From assembly GCF_011762005.1 (NCBI RefSeq), contig NZ_JAASQU010000002.1, forward strand, positions 620,001 to 684,000: a DNA stretch of 64,000 bases. The letters are read 5' to 3'. Positions within the stretch are counted from its first letter, which is position 1, and each line of letters opens with the position of its first letter. The translations under genes and the position numbers were made by a program. Source of the DNA: Qipengyuania flava. Its GTDB lineage: Bacteria; Pseudomonadota; Alphaproteobacteria; Sphingomonadales; Sphingomonadaceae. The notes below the pieces were generated by a model. That model made no database searches, was not told the DNA's origin, and worked only from the letters and a program-made list of their open reading frames with translations. Positions 36,487 to 45,151 of this stretch are shown piece after piece.

Positions 36487-36604
36487 GAGAATCCTTCGTC
36501 CTTCGCGTGACGCGCGTGGGGGAATAAGAGTCGCTGCGGCCATAAGCATGTCTGAGCCCGCTTGAAAAGGCCCGCTTTCGGGTGCAGTGCGCGCGCGCAT
36601 ACCC

Positions 36605-37384
36605 ATGATCGACAGCCAGCGCCTCGAATCCATCGTCTCCGAAGCCGGGAGGATCGCCTACGACCTGTGGCCGGGGGCGGGGAACGCGCTGGACGCGTGG
36701 GAGAAAAAGCCCGGCGATCCGGTGTGCGAGGCCGACCTCGCGGTCGACGCGTTCCTCAAGCGCGAACTGGGTGCGTTGCTGCCGTCCGCGGGCTGGCTTT
36801 CCGAAGAGACCGCCGATGATCCGGCGCGGCTCGCGCATGATCTGATCTGGCTGGTCGATCCGGTGGACGGGACGCGCGACTTCATCCGCGGCCGTAGCGG
36901 CTGGGCGGTCTCCGTGGCCTTGATCAGCGGGGGGCGCCCGCTCATCGGGACGCTGTGCGCGCCCGCCCGCGGGGAAACCTGGCAGGCGGTGGCGGGGCAG
37001 GGGGCGTTTCGAAACGGCCAGCGGCTTACCGCATCGATGCGCCGCGAATTTCCCGGCTCGCGCGTACCTGCACATGCGCTGCCCAAGACCGACACCGACC
37101 TGATTACGGTCGACCAGCCCAATTCGATCGCCCTGCGCATCGCCATGGTCGCCGCGGACGAGGCCGATCTGGTCGCCACCGTGCGCTGGGGGTTCGAATG
37201 GGACATCGCTGCCGCGGGCATGATCGCACGTGAGGCGGGGGCTGCGGTGAGCGACGCCTATGGCCGCAAGCTCGATTACAACAAACGCGATCCACGGGCC
37301 TTCGGTGTCCTTGTCAGCGCGCCCGATATCCATACCGCGGCAGTCGAGCGTCTGGCGCAGCGTCTCGCTACCCCCGAGGGCTAG
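36605..37384 (+). CDS. inositol-monophosphatase-family phosphatase (CysQ/HisN-like)
   Basis: A 259-residue Mg-dependent phosphatase. The metal-binding motifs are EET in [28 protein letters not shown] (D-x-x-D-G-T) and [16 protein letters not shown] at the C-terminal side. The DFIRG version resembles CysQ, the 3'-phosphoadenosine 5'-phosphate nucleotidase of sulfur assimilation, but inositol or histidinol phosphate are also possible substrates. ATG 36605 is chosen; GTG 36587 is in frame. It is divergent from sucC. Confidence 0.85.
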   Translation: MIDSQRLESIVSEAGRIAYDLWPGAGNALDAWEKKPGDPVCEADLAVDAFLKRELGALLPSAGWLSEETADDPARLAHDLIWLVDPVDGTRDFIRGRSGWAVSVALISGGRPLIGTLCAPARGETWQAVAGQGAFRNGQRLTASMRREFPGSRVPAHALPKTDTDLITVDQPNSIALRIAMVAADEADLVATVRWGFEWDIAAAGMIAREAGAAVSDAYGRKLDYNKRDPRAFGVLVSAPDIHTAAVERLAQRLATPEG

Positions 37385-37392
37385 CGACCACG

Positions 37393-37420
37393 AAAAAGGG
37401 GCCGGCGCGCTGCCGACCCC
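37393..37420 (-). terminator. rho-independent terminator of the OmpA-type lipoprotein gene
   Basis: On the minus strand GGGGTCGGC pairs with GCCGGCCCC (one T-G wobble) and is followed by TTTTT. It lies 29 bp after the lipoprotein stop. Confidence 0.85.
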
Positions 37421-37448
37421 CTCGCGTGCTCCGAAGAGAGCGTCCGTT

Positions 37449-38144
37449 TTACATTCCCTGCGACTGCGCGGCCTGGATATCCTGCTGATCGAAGGGGATG
37501 ATCTTGATTTCGACACGCCGGTTGAGCGGCTGGTTGACATTGTCGCCCGTCGACACCTTGAGACGCGTTTCGCCAAAGCCCATCCAGCGGATGCGCGAGG
37601 AATTGACACCGCGCGAAATCAGATAGTTGGCGACTGCCTGCGCGCGCTGTTCGGACAGGCGCTGGTTCGATTCGGCAGAACCGACAGTGTCGGTGTGTCC
37701 GTAAACGTCGACGAGGCTGTTGGGATATTGCGTCAGGCTGGATGCGACGCGATCGAGCAGGTCGCGGAAACCGGGCGAGATCGTATAGCTGCCGGTGGCG
37801 AAGGTGACGCCATCGGGAAGGTTGACGAGGATCGCTTCGCCGCCATCGGTTTCGCTGACATCGACGCCCGAACCCGCGGTCTGCTCTTCGAGTTCCTTGA
37901 TCTGCTTGTCCATGTTGTAGCCGACAACGCCGCCCGCGACGCCGCCTGCAGCCGCACCAATGATGCGGCCGGTCTTGCCACCGATGACACCGCCCAGCAG
38001 GCCACCTGCAAGCGCGCCGCCGGCCGTGCCGAGGACGGTGCGGGAAACCTTGCGTTCGCCGGTGTTGGGATCGGTAACGCAGGCCGAAACTGTCAGGAGC
38101 GACACCGCCGCGAGGCTGGCGGTCATGATACGCGACTTTTTCAT
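37449..38144 (-). CDS. OmpA-family peptidoglycan-binding lipoprotein with glycine zipper
   Basis: A 231-residue outer-membrane lipoprotein. The signal region ends in the lipobox TVSAC. A glycine-zipper segment (LAGGLLGGVIGGKTGRIIGA) could insert in a membrane. The C-terminal OmpA-like domain binds the diaminopimelate of peptidoglycan: VDVYGHTDTVGSAESNQRLS, RAQAVANYLISRGV and NRRVEIKI. It likely tethers the outer membrane to the wall, like YiaD/YfiB. ATG 38144 has the strong ribosome-binding site GAGGAGGAG. A near-match EcfG promoter lies ~100 bp upstream. Confidence 0.9.
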   Translation of the reverse strand: MKKSRIMTASLAAVSLLTVSACVTDPNTGERKVSRTVLGTAGGALAGGLLGGVIGGKTGRIIGAAAGGVAGGVVGYNMDKQIKELEEQTAGSGVDVSETDGGEAILVNLPDGVTFATGSYTISPGFRDLLDRVASSLTQYPNSLVDVYGHTDTVGSAESNQRLSEQRAQAVANYLISRGVNSSRIRWMGFGETRLKVSTGDNVNQPLNRRVEIKIIPFDQQDIQAAQSQGM

Positions 38145-38241
38145 TAAATTCTCCTCCTCTGAGGTCTCCGGTCCGACGCCGTGAAGCGGCGCTCGCCGGG
38201 CGAGTGATGGCGGACGCGCCCACCCGCGTCACAATCCATCA

Positions 38242-38266
38242 AACCGCCCAAGCGGCGAGCCGTTCC
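38242..38266 (-). promoter_or_regulatory. near-match EcfG-type promoter upstream of the OmpA lipoprotein gene
   Basis: On the minus strand GGAAC is followed after 16 bases by GGTT; one base differs from the EcfG consensus CGTT. It lies ~98 bp before the start, so a leader of ~90 nt would result. Tentative. Confidence 0.25.
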
Positions 38267-38332
38267 GCGTGGCTGGCAGATAAACAGCAGGAAACGCTGG
38301 CAGCGCCAAACATTTGTGCTAGCCGTGCGCGG

Positions 38333-39646
38333 GTGACACCTTTTCCATGGACCGACCTGCTGATCATCGCAGGGCTGATCGTGCTCAACGGCGTTTTCGC
38401 CATGAGCGAACTGGCCATCGTTTCTGCACGGACCGCGCGGCTGCGCTCGGCCGCGCAACAGGGCAACGGTAGCGCCCAGATCGCGTTGCAACTGGCTGCC
38501 GAGCCGGGGAAGTTCCTCTCCACCGTGCAGATCGGGATCACGCTGATCGGGATCATCGCAGGCGCCTATTCCGGAGCGAGCCTCGGCGGGCCGGTAGGGG
38601 AGCGCCTCGAGTTGCTCGGCGTTCCCGCAAGCTGGGCCGAAGAGGCCGGCTTCGCCACAGTGATTGTCGTGACGACCTATTTGAGCCTTGTCGTCGGCGA
38701 GCTGGTGCCCAAGCAGGTGGCCCTGCGCGCTGCCGCGCCCATTGCCATCGTCATGGCACGTCCGATGGCGCTGCTGGCGAAAGTGGCTGCGCCGCTGGTG
38801 TGGTTGCTCGATGCGTCCTCGGGGATCCTCATCCGCTTGCTGGGCGTGCGCCCTGCCGGCCAGAGCGCCGTCACCGCCGAAGAACTGCACATGCTGTTCG
38901 CCGAAGCCACGCGCAGCGGCGTCATCGAACACGAACAGCACCAGATGCTGCAGGGCGTTGTCCGGCTTGCCCAGCGTCCCGTGCGCGAACTGATGACCCC
39001 ACGCACGGAAGTCGACTGGATCGACATCCATGCCGATGAACAGGCGGTATGTGCGGTGCTCGATGAGAGCCCGCATTCGTTGCTGCCCGTGGCCGAGGGG
39101 TCGCCCGACCGCGTGCTCGGTGTGGTCAAGGTGCGCGACATCCTCTCGCGCCTTATCGCCAAGCAACCAGTCGATATCGCCAGCCTGATGATCAAGGCGG
39201 AGGTGGTGCCCGACCAGCTAGATGCGGTCGATGCACTACGCGTGCTGCAGCAGGCCGAAGTCGCAATGGCCATGGTGCATGACGAATATGGCCACCTCGA
39301 CGGGATCATAACCCCGGTCGATCTGCTCACCGCGCTGGTTGGCGATTTTGCCAGCGATCAGGATCCGGGCGACGCGCCGGGGATCGTCGAGCGTGGCGAT
39401 GGCAGCCTGCTGGTGTCGGGTTCGCTATCGGCCGATGTCCTCGCCGACCGGCTGGGCATCGAATATGGCGAGGATCGCGAGTTCGGGACCGCGGCGGGCT
39501 ATGCGCTGCATGTGCTGAAACGGCTGCCCAATGAGGGCGACCACTTCACCGACCAGGGCTGGCATTTCGAAGTGGTCGACATGGACGGCCGCCGGATCGA
39601 CAAGCTGATCGCGAGCAGCGAAACGAGCGAAAAGGTTGGGGCCTAG
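38333..39646 (+). CDS. CNNM/CorC-type hemolysin-family transporter
   Basis: A 437-residue protein with a DUF21/CNNM membrane domain (LLIIAGLIVLNGVFAMSELA; VQIGITLIGIIAGAYSGASL; VGELVPKQVALRAA), a CBS-pair (MTPRTEVDWIDIHADE and the later MVHDEYGHLDGIITPVDLL) and a C-terminal CorC_HlyC domain. Such proteins take part in Mg2+ or Co2+ export or membrane homeostasis, and the hemolysin name is historical. GTG 38333 is chosen as the start because the earlier open frame lacks family similarity. Its TAG stop lies at the outer edge of the inverted repeat that follows. Confidence 0.87.
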   Translation: MTPFPWTDLLIIAGLIVLNGVFAMSELAIVSARTARLRSAAQQGNGSAQIALQLAAEPGKFLSTVQIGITLIGIIAGAYSGASLGGPVGERLELLGVPASWAEEAGFATVIVVTTYLSLVVGELVPKQVALRAAAPIAIVMARPMALLAKVAAPLVWLLDASSGILIRLLGVRPAGQSAVTAEELHMLFAEATRSGVIEHEQHQMLQGVVRLAQRPVRELMTPRTEVDWIDIHADEQAVCAVLDESPHSLLPVAEGSPDRVLGVVKVRDILSRLIAKQPVDIASLMIKAEVVPDQLDAVDALRVLQQAEVAMAMVHDEYGHLDGIITPVDLLTALVGDFASDQDPGDAPGIVERGDGSLLVSGSLSADVLADRLGIEYGEDREFGTAAGYALHVLKRLPNEGDHFTDQGWHFEVVDMDGRRIDKLIASSETSEKVGA

Positions 39647-39897
39647 TCTTTGTGTTCGCACCGACATCCGTCGGTGCGTCCTCGCTAGATGCGCAGCAAG
39701 CTGCGCCCGCTGCGGGCGGCCGATTGGCCCTGCCGTCCGCTGGTCGCGGACGGGACTTGCGCTATTCAGACATGGTGTCGATGGGAACCGAGCCGAAGGC
39801 GAGGCAAGGGCGACTGCCCGCCCACAGGGGCCCGGAGCAAAGCGAAGGAATAGCCCCGAGGATGCACCGACGGATGTCGGTGCGAAACACAAAACTA
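39644..39897. repeat. ~254-bp inverted-repeat element with REP-like ends
   Basis: The outer 41 bases at each end are near-perfect inverted repeats (39644-39684 and 39857-39897), beginning TAG and ending TCCTCG on the inward side. Each arm holds the 20-base palindrome GCACCGACATCCGTCGGTGC. Four small hairpins fill 39691-39753. No gene in the interior is convincing. It lies between convergent genes whose TAG stops are its outermost bases. It may be a MITE or a REP/BIME-type unit moved by an external transposase. Confidence 0.75.
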
Positions 39898-40305
39898 ACC
39901 CGGGATCACGGCCACTGCGCTGGCACCGTCGCCTTCGGGAGCGGCAATGATGTCGCGGGTCACGCTGCCCTTGGCGACCGTGGCGGTGTCGGGATCCCCC
40001 ACGGCGCTGCGGATACCGGGCGCGGCGGCGCCGGCGCGGTCGAGCACGCTGGTCTCGACGCTGCTGCGCGCCTGCGGACCGCCGAACAGCGCCTCGAGCG
40101 TCTGCGCTGCCGCGCTGCCCTCGGCCGGACGCGGCGCACCGGGCTGCGGCGGCACGAGGTTGAAATCGGGCGGAACCACCAGCGGGGCCTGCCGCTGGAC
40201 GGCGAACTCGTCGGGACGATCACGGTTGAGCAGGCCGCCGCTGCCGCAGGCAGCGGTCATGGCGCCGAGACCGGCGATCAGGGCGAAACGGGTGAATTTA
40301 CTCAT
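39895..40305 (-). CDS. DUF3035 family lipoprotein
   Basis: A 136-residue probable lipoprotein with lipobox TAAC near residue 20. The conserved part is LNRDRPDEFAVQRQAPLVVP followed by PPDFNLVPPQPGAPRP, which defines DUF3035 in alphaproteobacteria. The function is unknown. The ATG at 40305 overlaps the lspA stop as TGATG, so it is translated with the lipoprotein signal peptidase that would process it. The stop codon lies in the inverted-repeat element. Confidence 0.82.
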   Translation of the reverse strand: MSKFTRFALIAGLGAMTAACGSGGLLNRDRPDEFAVQRQAPLVVPPDFNLVPPQPGAPRPAEGSAAAQTLEALFGGPQARSSVETSVLDRAGAAAPGIRSAVGDPDTATVAKGSVTRDIIAAPEGDGASAVAVIPG

Positions 40306-40853
40306 CACTTGCTCTCCGCGGCGTCGGCCGCCTTGGTGTTCATGAGGCCATCGACCTCGTCGTCATCCTTGTCGCGCATGAAAAAGGCCCGCGCAAGGAC
40401 GATGAGGACGCCGATGGTGATAGCCGCATCGGCGACGTTGAAAATCAGGAAGGGACGAAACTCGCCGAAATGAAGGTCGGCGAAATCGACGACAAAGCCG
40501 AGATCGTAGCGATCCTTGATGTTGCCCAGCGCCCCGCCGAGTATCAGCGACAGCGCGAGGATGTCGCCGAGGAGTTTCTCGCGCAACATCCAGATGGTCA
40601 CCACCAGTGCAATCAGCCCGGTTACCGCCACGAGGCCCCAGCGCATTTCAGGACTGGTCGCCTCGAACATGCCCAGCGAGACACCGAAATTGCGCGTGAA
40701 ACGCAGGTCGAAGATCGGCAGCAGTTCCATCGCATCGCCGATACGGTCGATGCCGAGCGTCTTGGTGACGTAATTCTTGCTCCACTGGTCGACTGCAAAG
40801 ATCAGCAGCGCGACGACGCAGCCGACCAGGCGGTGGCGCAGGACGGGGCTCAT
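40305..40853 (-). CDS. lspA: lipoprotein signal peptidase (signal peptidase II)
   Basis: A 182-residue inner-membrane aspartyl protease with four helices that cleaves lipoprotein signal peptides. The conserved blocks are FAVDQWSKNYV, TRNFGVSLGMF, GGALGNIKDRYDLGFVVDF and FLIFNVADAAITIGV; the two catalytic Asp are in NIKDR and NVAD. The start is ATG 40853, overlapping the ileS stop by ATGA. The C-terminal tail is charged. The ileS-lspA order is common in bacteria. Confidence 0.93.
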   Translation of the reverse strand: MSPVLRHRLVGCVVALLIFAVDQWSKNYVTKTLGIDRIGDAMELLPIFDLRFTRNFGVSLGMFEATSPEMRWGLVAVTGLIALVVTIWMLREKLLGDILALSLILGGALGNIKDRYDLGFVVDFADLHFGEFRPFLIFNVADAAITIGVLIVLARAFFMRDKDDDEVDGLMNTKAADAAESK

Positions 40854-43678
40854 GCTGCACCGTCCAGTTGTGTGACGACATCTTCGCAGCGGTCGCACAG
40901 GTTGCCATCCTCGGCGACGCTGGGCAGCAGGCGCCAGCAGCGCCCGCACTTGTTCTCGCCTGTTCGCTTGACCGTCACCCCTTCGCTATCGCTGCGGGTG
41001 ACTGACGCGGTGATGAACAGTTCGGCCAGATCGGCGTCGCTGAAACCGTTGGGAACGGCGTCGGCAGGCACCGTCACATCGGCCTCGAGGCCCGAACGGA
41101 TCACCTTTTCGCGGCGCAGCGGTTCGATCGCTTCCATCACGTCCTCGCGCAATTCGCGAAGCTTCGCCCAGCGCGCGCCATCGGCGCTGACGCCCGGCAC
41201 CTGCGGCCATTCGAGCAGGTGGACGCTGCCGCCCTCGGGATAGCGCGTCGACCACACTTCCTCCGCCGTGAACACCAGCACCGGCGCGGCATAGCGAACG
41301 AGGGCATGGAACAGCAGGTCGAGCACGGTGCGATAGGCATTCCGTTTCACGCTGTCGGGCCCGTCGCAATAGAGCACGTCCTTGCGGATATCGAAGTAGA
41401 AGGCCGACAGATCCTCGTTGCAGAAATCGACCAGCAGACGCGTGTAGGCGTTGAAGTCGTAATTCTCCGCCGCGTGGCGCAGTTTGCCATCGAGATCGGC
41501 CAACAGCGCGAGGATGTAGACTTCGAGTTCGGGTACCTCGCCGACATCGCCCATATCGCCGACGAACCCGTCGAGCGCGCCGAGCAGATAGCGGAAGGTA
41601 TTGCGCAGCTTGCGATACTGGTCGCCCGTGCCCTTGAGGATCTCGTCACCGATGCGGTGATCCTCGGTTGAATCGACGCTGAGCGCCCACAGGCGGATGA
41701 TATCCGCGCCGTATTGCTCCATGACCTTGAGCGGGTCGATCGTATTGCCGAGGCTCTTGGACATCTTGCGGCCGTCGCTGGCCATGGTGAAACCATGCGT
41801 CAGCACCTGGTCGTAGGGCGCGCGGCCGCGCGTCGCGCAGCTTTCGAGCAGGCTGGACTGGAACCACCCACGATGCTGGTCGCTACCCTCCAGATAAAGG
41901 TCGGCAGGCCACTTGAGCGCCGGCCAGCGCCCGCTTTCGAGCGTGAAGGCATGCGTGCAGCCCGAATCGAACCACACGTCGAGGATGTCGGCGACCATTT
42001 CATAATCGTCGGGGTTGTACGCCTCGCCGAGGAATTCGGCCTTGCGACTCTCGTCCCAGGCATCGACGCCGTGCTCGCGCACTGCAGCAATGACGCGCGC
42101 GTTGACTTCGGGGTCCTGCAGATATTCGCCCGTGCCGTTCTTCACAAACAGCGTGATCGGCACGCCCCAGGCGCGCTGGCGCGACAGCACCCAGTCGGGG
42201 CGGCCTTCGACCATCGAGCCGATCCGGCGACGGCCCTTTTCAGGTATGAAGCGCACGCGCTCGATTTCGGACATGGCACGTTCGCGCAGCGTGCCGCCGC
42301 CGCCCAGTTCCTTGTCCATCGGCACGAACCATTGCGGCGTGCAGCGATAGATGACCTTGGCCTTCGAGCGCCACGAATGCGGGTAGGAATGCTGGTAATC
42401 GTCGCTGGCCGAAAGCAGCGCGCCCGCTTCGCGCAAATCGTTGCAGATCGGGCCTTCGGGCGAATTGAACGGCTTGTTGATCACGCTGCGGCGGCGTTCC
42501 TTGCCGTTCTCGTCCAGATCGCCCGCACCGAGCCATTCCCAGTCGTCGCGGTAGCGCCCGTCGGCCATGACCGCGAAGACCGGCTCGAGCCCGTTGGCGC
42601 GGCACAGCAGGAAGTCGTCCTCGCCATGGTCGGGCGACATATGAACGAGGCCCGTGCCGCTGTCGGTGGTGACGAAATCGCCCGGCAGAAAGGGACGCGG
42701 CCTGGCGTAGAACCCGCCGAGATGGTGCATCGGGTGGCGCGCGACGGTTCCGGCGAGGTCGGAGCCTTTGTAGATCTTGATGTTATCGGCGCCACTTTGG
42801 GCGGCACCAGTCTCATTCTCGTTAGCTCTTGTCCGAAGAGACAGTGCGTAGCAAAGGTCCTCCGCAACCAAGTAACGACGATCGCCATGGTGTACCAGGA
42901 CATACTCGATCTCCGGCCCATAGGCCAAAGCCTGGTTCACCGGGATCGTCCACGGCGTCGTCGTCCAGATCACCGCATGCGCGCCGACCAGTTCCTCGAT
43001 CGGGCTCTCGGTGATCTCGAACGCCACGTCGATCTGCGTCGAGGTAATATCCTCGTACTCGACCTCGGCCTCGGCCAGCGCGGTCTCCTCGACCGGGCTC
43101 CACATCACCGGCTTCGAGCCGCGATAGAGATTGCCCGCTTCGGCGAACTTCATCAGCTCGGCGACGATGGTCGCCTCGCTGTCGAATTGCATGGTGAGAT
43201 AGGGATTGTCCCAGTCGCCCATGATACCGAGCCGCTTCAGCTGATCGCGCTGCACATCGACCCATTTCTGGGCATAGGCGCGGCATTCCGCGCGGAATTC
43301 AGCCGCCGGGACCGCCTTCTTGTCGAGCTTCTTCTTGCGGTACTGTTCCTCGACCTTCCATTCGATCGGCAGGCCGTGGCAGTCCCACCCGGGCACGTAG
43401 GGCGCGTCCTTGCCCATCAGGTTCTGCGTGCGGCAGACCATGTCCTTGAGCGTGTGGTTAAGCGCGTGGCCGATATGCATGTCGCCATTGGCGTAGGGCG
43501 GGCCGTCATGCAGCACGAAGGTCTCGCGCCCGGCGCGCGCCTCGCGCAGCTGCCGGTACAGCCCTTCTTCCTCCCAGCGCGCCGCAATCTTCGGCTCCTT
43601 TGCGGGGAGGCCGGCCTTCATGGGAAAATCGGTCTTGGGCAGGAAGACCGTGTCTCTGTAATCGCGCTTTTCGGACAT
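40850..43678 (-). CDS. ileS: isoleucyl-tRNA synthetase
   Basis: A 942-residue class I synthetase. The HIGH signature is in GDMHIGHALNHTLKDMV near residue 70, and the KMSKS loop is GRKMSKSLGNTIDP near residue 636. The CP1 editing domain is present (residues ~200-400). The C-terminal zinc site has two Cys pairs (CGRCWR and CDRCE). Residues ~280-300 (RTRANENETGAAQSGAD) carry fewer GC-rich codons than their surroundings, a small local oddity in the editing domain. It precedes lspA. Confidence 0.95.
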   Translation of the reverse strand: MSEKRDYRDTVFLPKTDFPMKAGLPAKEPKIAARWEEEGLYRQLREARAGRETFVLHDGPPYANGDMHIGHALNHTLKDMVCRTQNLMGKDAPYVPGWDCHGLPIEWKVEEQYRKKKLDKKAVPAAEFRAECRAYAQKWVDVQRDQLKRLGIMGDWDNPYLTMQFDSEATIVAELMKFAEAGNLYRGSKPVMWSPVEETALAEAEVEYEDITSTQIDVAFEITESPIEELVGAHAVIWTTTPWTIPVNQALAYGPEIEYVLVHHGDRRYLVAEDLCYALSLRTRANENETGAAQSGADNIKIYKGSDLAGTVARHPMHHLGGFYARPRPFLPGDFVTTDSGTGLVHMSPDHGEDDFLLCRANGLEPVFAVMADGRYRDDWEWLGAGDLDENGKERRRSVINKPFNSPEGPICNDLREAGALLSASDDYQHSYPHSWRSKAKVIYRCTPQWFVPMDKELGGGGTLRERAMSEIERVRFIPEKGRRRIGSMVEGRPDWVLSRQRAWGVPITLFVKNGTGEYLQDPEVNARVIAAVREHGVDAWDESRKAEFLGEAYNPDDYEMVADILDVWFDSGCTHAFTLESGRWPALKWPADLYLEGSDQHRGWFQSSLLESCATRGRAPYDQVLTHGFTMASDGRKMSKSLGNTIDPLKVMEQYGADIIRLWALSVDSTEDHRIGDEILKGTGDQYRKLRNTFRYLLGALDGFVGDMGDVGEVPELEVYILALLADLDGKLRHAAENYDFNAYTRLLVDFCNEDLSAFYFDIRKDVLYCDGPDSVKRNAYRTVLDLLFHALVRYAAPVLVFTAEEVWSTRYPEGGSVHLLEWPQVPGVSADGARWAKLRELREDVMEAIEPLRREKVIRSGLEADVTVPADAVPNGFSDADLAELFITASVTRSDSEGVTVKRTGENKCGRCWRLLPSVAEDGNLCDRCEDVVTQLDGAA

Positions 43679-43748
43679 ATAGGCGAGCCGTTAGGCCAAA
43701 CCCGCGCCGCAATAAAGACTTTCGTCGCACCGGTGCAGGCGCGACGCG

Positions 43749-44675
43749 TCAGCCCAGCAGGCGGCGCGCCTCGTCGCAGTCCTTCTCCATCTGCGCGACC
43801 AGCGCGTCGAGGCTGTCGAACTTCGCTTCACCGCGCAGGAAATGGTGGAAGGCGACTTCGATCTCCTGCCCGTAGAGATCGCCCGAAAAGTCGAAGAAAT
43901 AGGGTTCGAGCAATTCCTTGGGTGGATCGAACTGCGGGCGCACGCCGATATTGGCCGCGCCCTTCAGTTCCTGCCCGGTGGCGAGCACACGGCCCGTGAC
44001 CGCATAGATGCCGTATCTGGGGCGCAGGTAATGCTCGACCGGCAGGTTGGCGGTGGGATAGCCGATCTCGCGCCCGCGCTTGTCGCCGTGCTGGACCACG
44101 CCGCGGATCGCGAAGGGACGGGTGAGCAGCCGCGCAGCTTCCTGCGGGTCGCCCTCGCGCAGCGCATCGCGCACACGGCTTGAGGACACCGGGGCGCCGT
44201 CGTCCATGACGGGCGGCACAGCGCGTGCCTCGATCCCCGCGTCCTTGCCGAGCTGGACCAGCCTTTCGAAATTGCCACCGCGCGCCTTGCCGAAGGTGAA
44301 GTCCTCCCCAGTAACCACCCCGGCCACGCCCAGATGCTCGCCCAGCAGTTTCCGGACGAAATCCTCGGCCGTGGTGCCCGCCAGTTCGCCGTCGAAGTGG
44401 AACACCAGCATCGCGGTCGCGCCCGCGGCGAGATAATGCTCCTGCCGCTGTTCGAGCGTGGTCAGCCGGAAAGGCGGCGCATCGGGCTTGAAATGGCGCA
44501 CCGGGTGCGGATCGAAGGTGGCGATGATCGAAGGGCGGCCCTCTTCGCGTGCCCAGGCAATGGCTTCGCCCGCCACCGCCTGGTGGCCAAGGTGGAAGCC
44601 ATCGAAATTGCCCAGCGCGACGATCGCGCCGCGCAGCGATTCGGGCAGCTGCTCGCGATGGTCGAGCCACCTCAT
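43749..44675 (-). CDS. ribF: bifunctional riboflavin kinase/FAD synthetase
   Basis: A 308-residue enzyme that phosphorylates riboflavin to FMN and adenylylates it to FAD. The N-terminal nucleotidyltransferase has IVALGNFDGFHLGHQAVAGE with the HxGH motif; VVTGEDFTFGKARGGN follows. The C-terminal flavokinase half has HGDKRGREIGYPTANLPVEH (the GxPTAN motif) and the basal region YGIYAVTGRVL. ATG 44675 overlaps the folA stop by ATGA; ileS starts 70 bp after its stop. Confidence 0.93.
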   Translation of the reverse strand: MRWLDHREQLPESLRGAIVALGNFDGFHLGHQAVAGEAIAWAREEGRPSIIATFDPHPVRHFKPDAPPFRLTTLEQRQEHYLAAGATAMLVFHFDGELAGTTAEDFVRKLLGEHLGVAGVVTGEDFTFGKARGGNFERLVQLGKDAGIEARAVPPVMDDGAPVSSSRVRDALREGDPQEAARLLTRPFAIRGVVQHGDKRGREIGYPTANLPVEHYLRPRYGIYAVTGRVLATGQELKGAANIGVRPQFDPPKELLEPYFFDFSGDLYGQEIEVAFHHFLRGEAKFDSLDALVAQMEKDCDEARRLLG

Positions 44676-45151
44676 GCGGTGCGCTCCAGGGTAACGAAGC
44701 TGAAAGCGGGCGCATCGTCCCGTGCGGGGAAATCCTCGCGAGCCATGATCTGCCACTCGGGGCCCGGCGGTTTCATGAAGGTATCGCCGTCGAAATCGGC
44801 GTGAATCTCGGTCAACTCGATCCTATCGGCATGCGCCATGAAGACATCGTAGATCGCCGCGCCGCCAATCACCGCGATTTCGCTGTTGCCGGCCCGTGCA
44901 ATGGCCTCCTCCACCGAATGCACCACTTCGGCCCCGGTCGAATCCCAGCGCTCACGCCGCGTCAACACGATGTGTCTGCGGCCCGGAAGCAGACCCGGCA
45001 GGCTCTCGAATGTCTTGCGACCCATGATCATCGGCTTGCCCATGGTCAGTGCCTTGAACCGCTTGAGGTCCGCGGGCAGGTGCCAGGGAAGTGCGCCATC
45101 CTTGCCGATGCAGCCGTTCGCCGCACGCGCGTAGATCAGAAACAGGTTCAT
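44672..45151 (-). CDS. folA: dihydrofolate reductase
   Basis: A 159-residue NADPH-dependent enzyme that keeps folate reduced. It starts MNLFLIYARAANGCIGKDGA and shows LPWHLPADLKRFKALTMGK, with the substrate Asp in the PADLKRFK helix, then MGRKTFESLPGLLPGRRHIV and VIGGAAIYDVFM. The length is typical of chromosomal DHFR. It is coupled to purK and ribF by overlapping start and stop codons. Confidence 0.93.
   Translation of the reverse strand: MNLFLIYARAANGCIGKDGALPWHLPADLKRFKALTMGKPMIMGRKTFESLPGLLPGRRHIVLTRRERWDSTGAEVVHSVEEAIARAGNSEIAVIGGAAIYDVFMAHADRIELTEIHADFDGDTFMKPPGPEWQIMAREDFPARDDAPAFSFVTLERTA

Noticed and set aside
39652-40473. Plus-strand frame starting in the inverted-repeat element
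   Set aside because: It reads through palindromes and then antisense through DUF3035 and lspA; no protein family pattern.
41714-43999. 761-codon plus-strand frame opposite ileS
   Set aside because: It is an antisense shadow with biased composition (Arg, Ala, His) and no recognisable motif.
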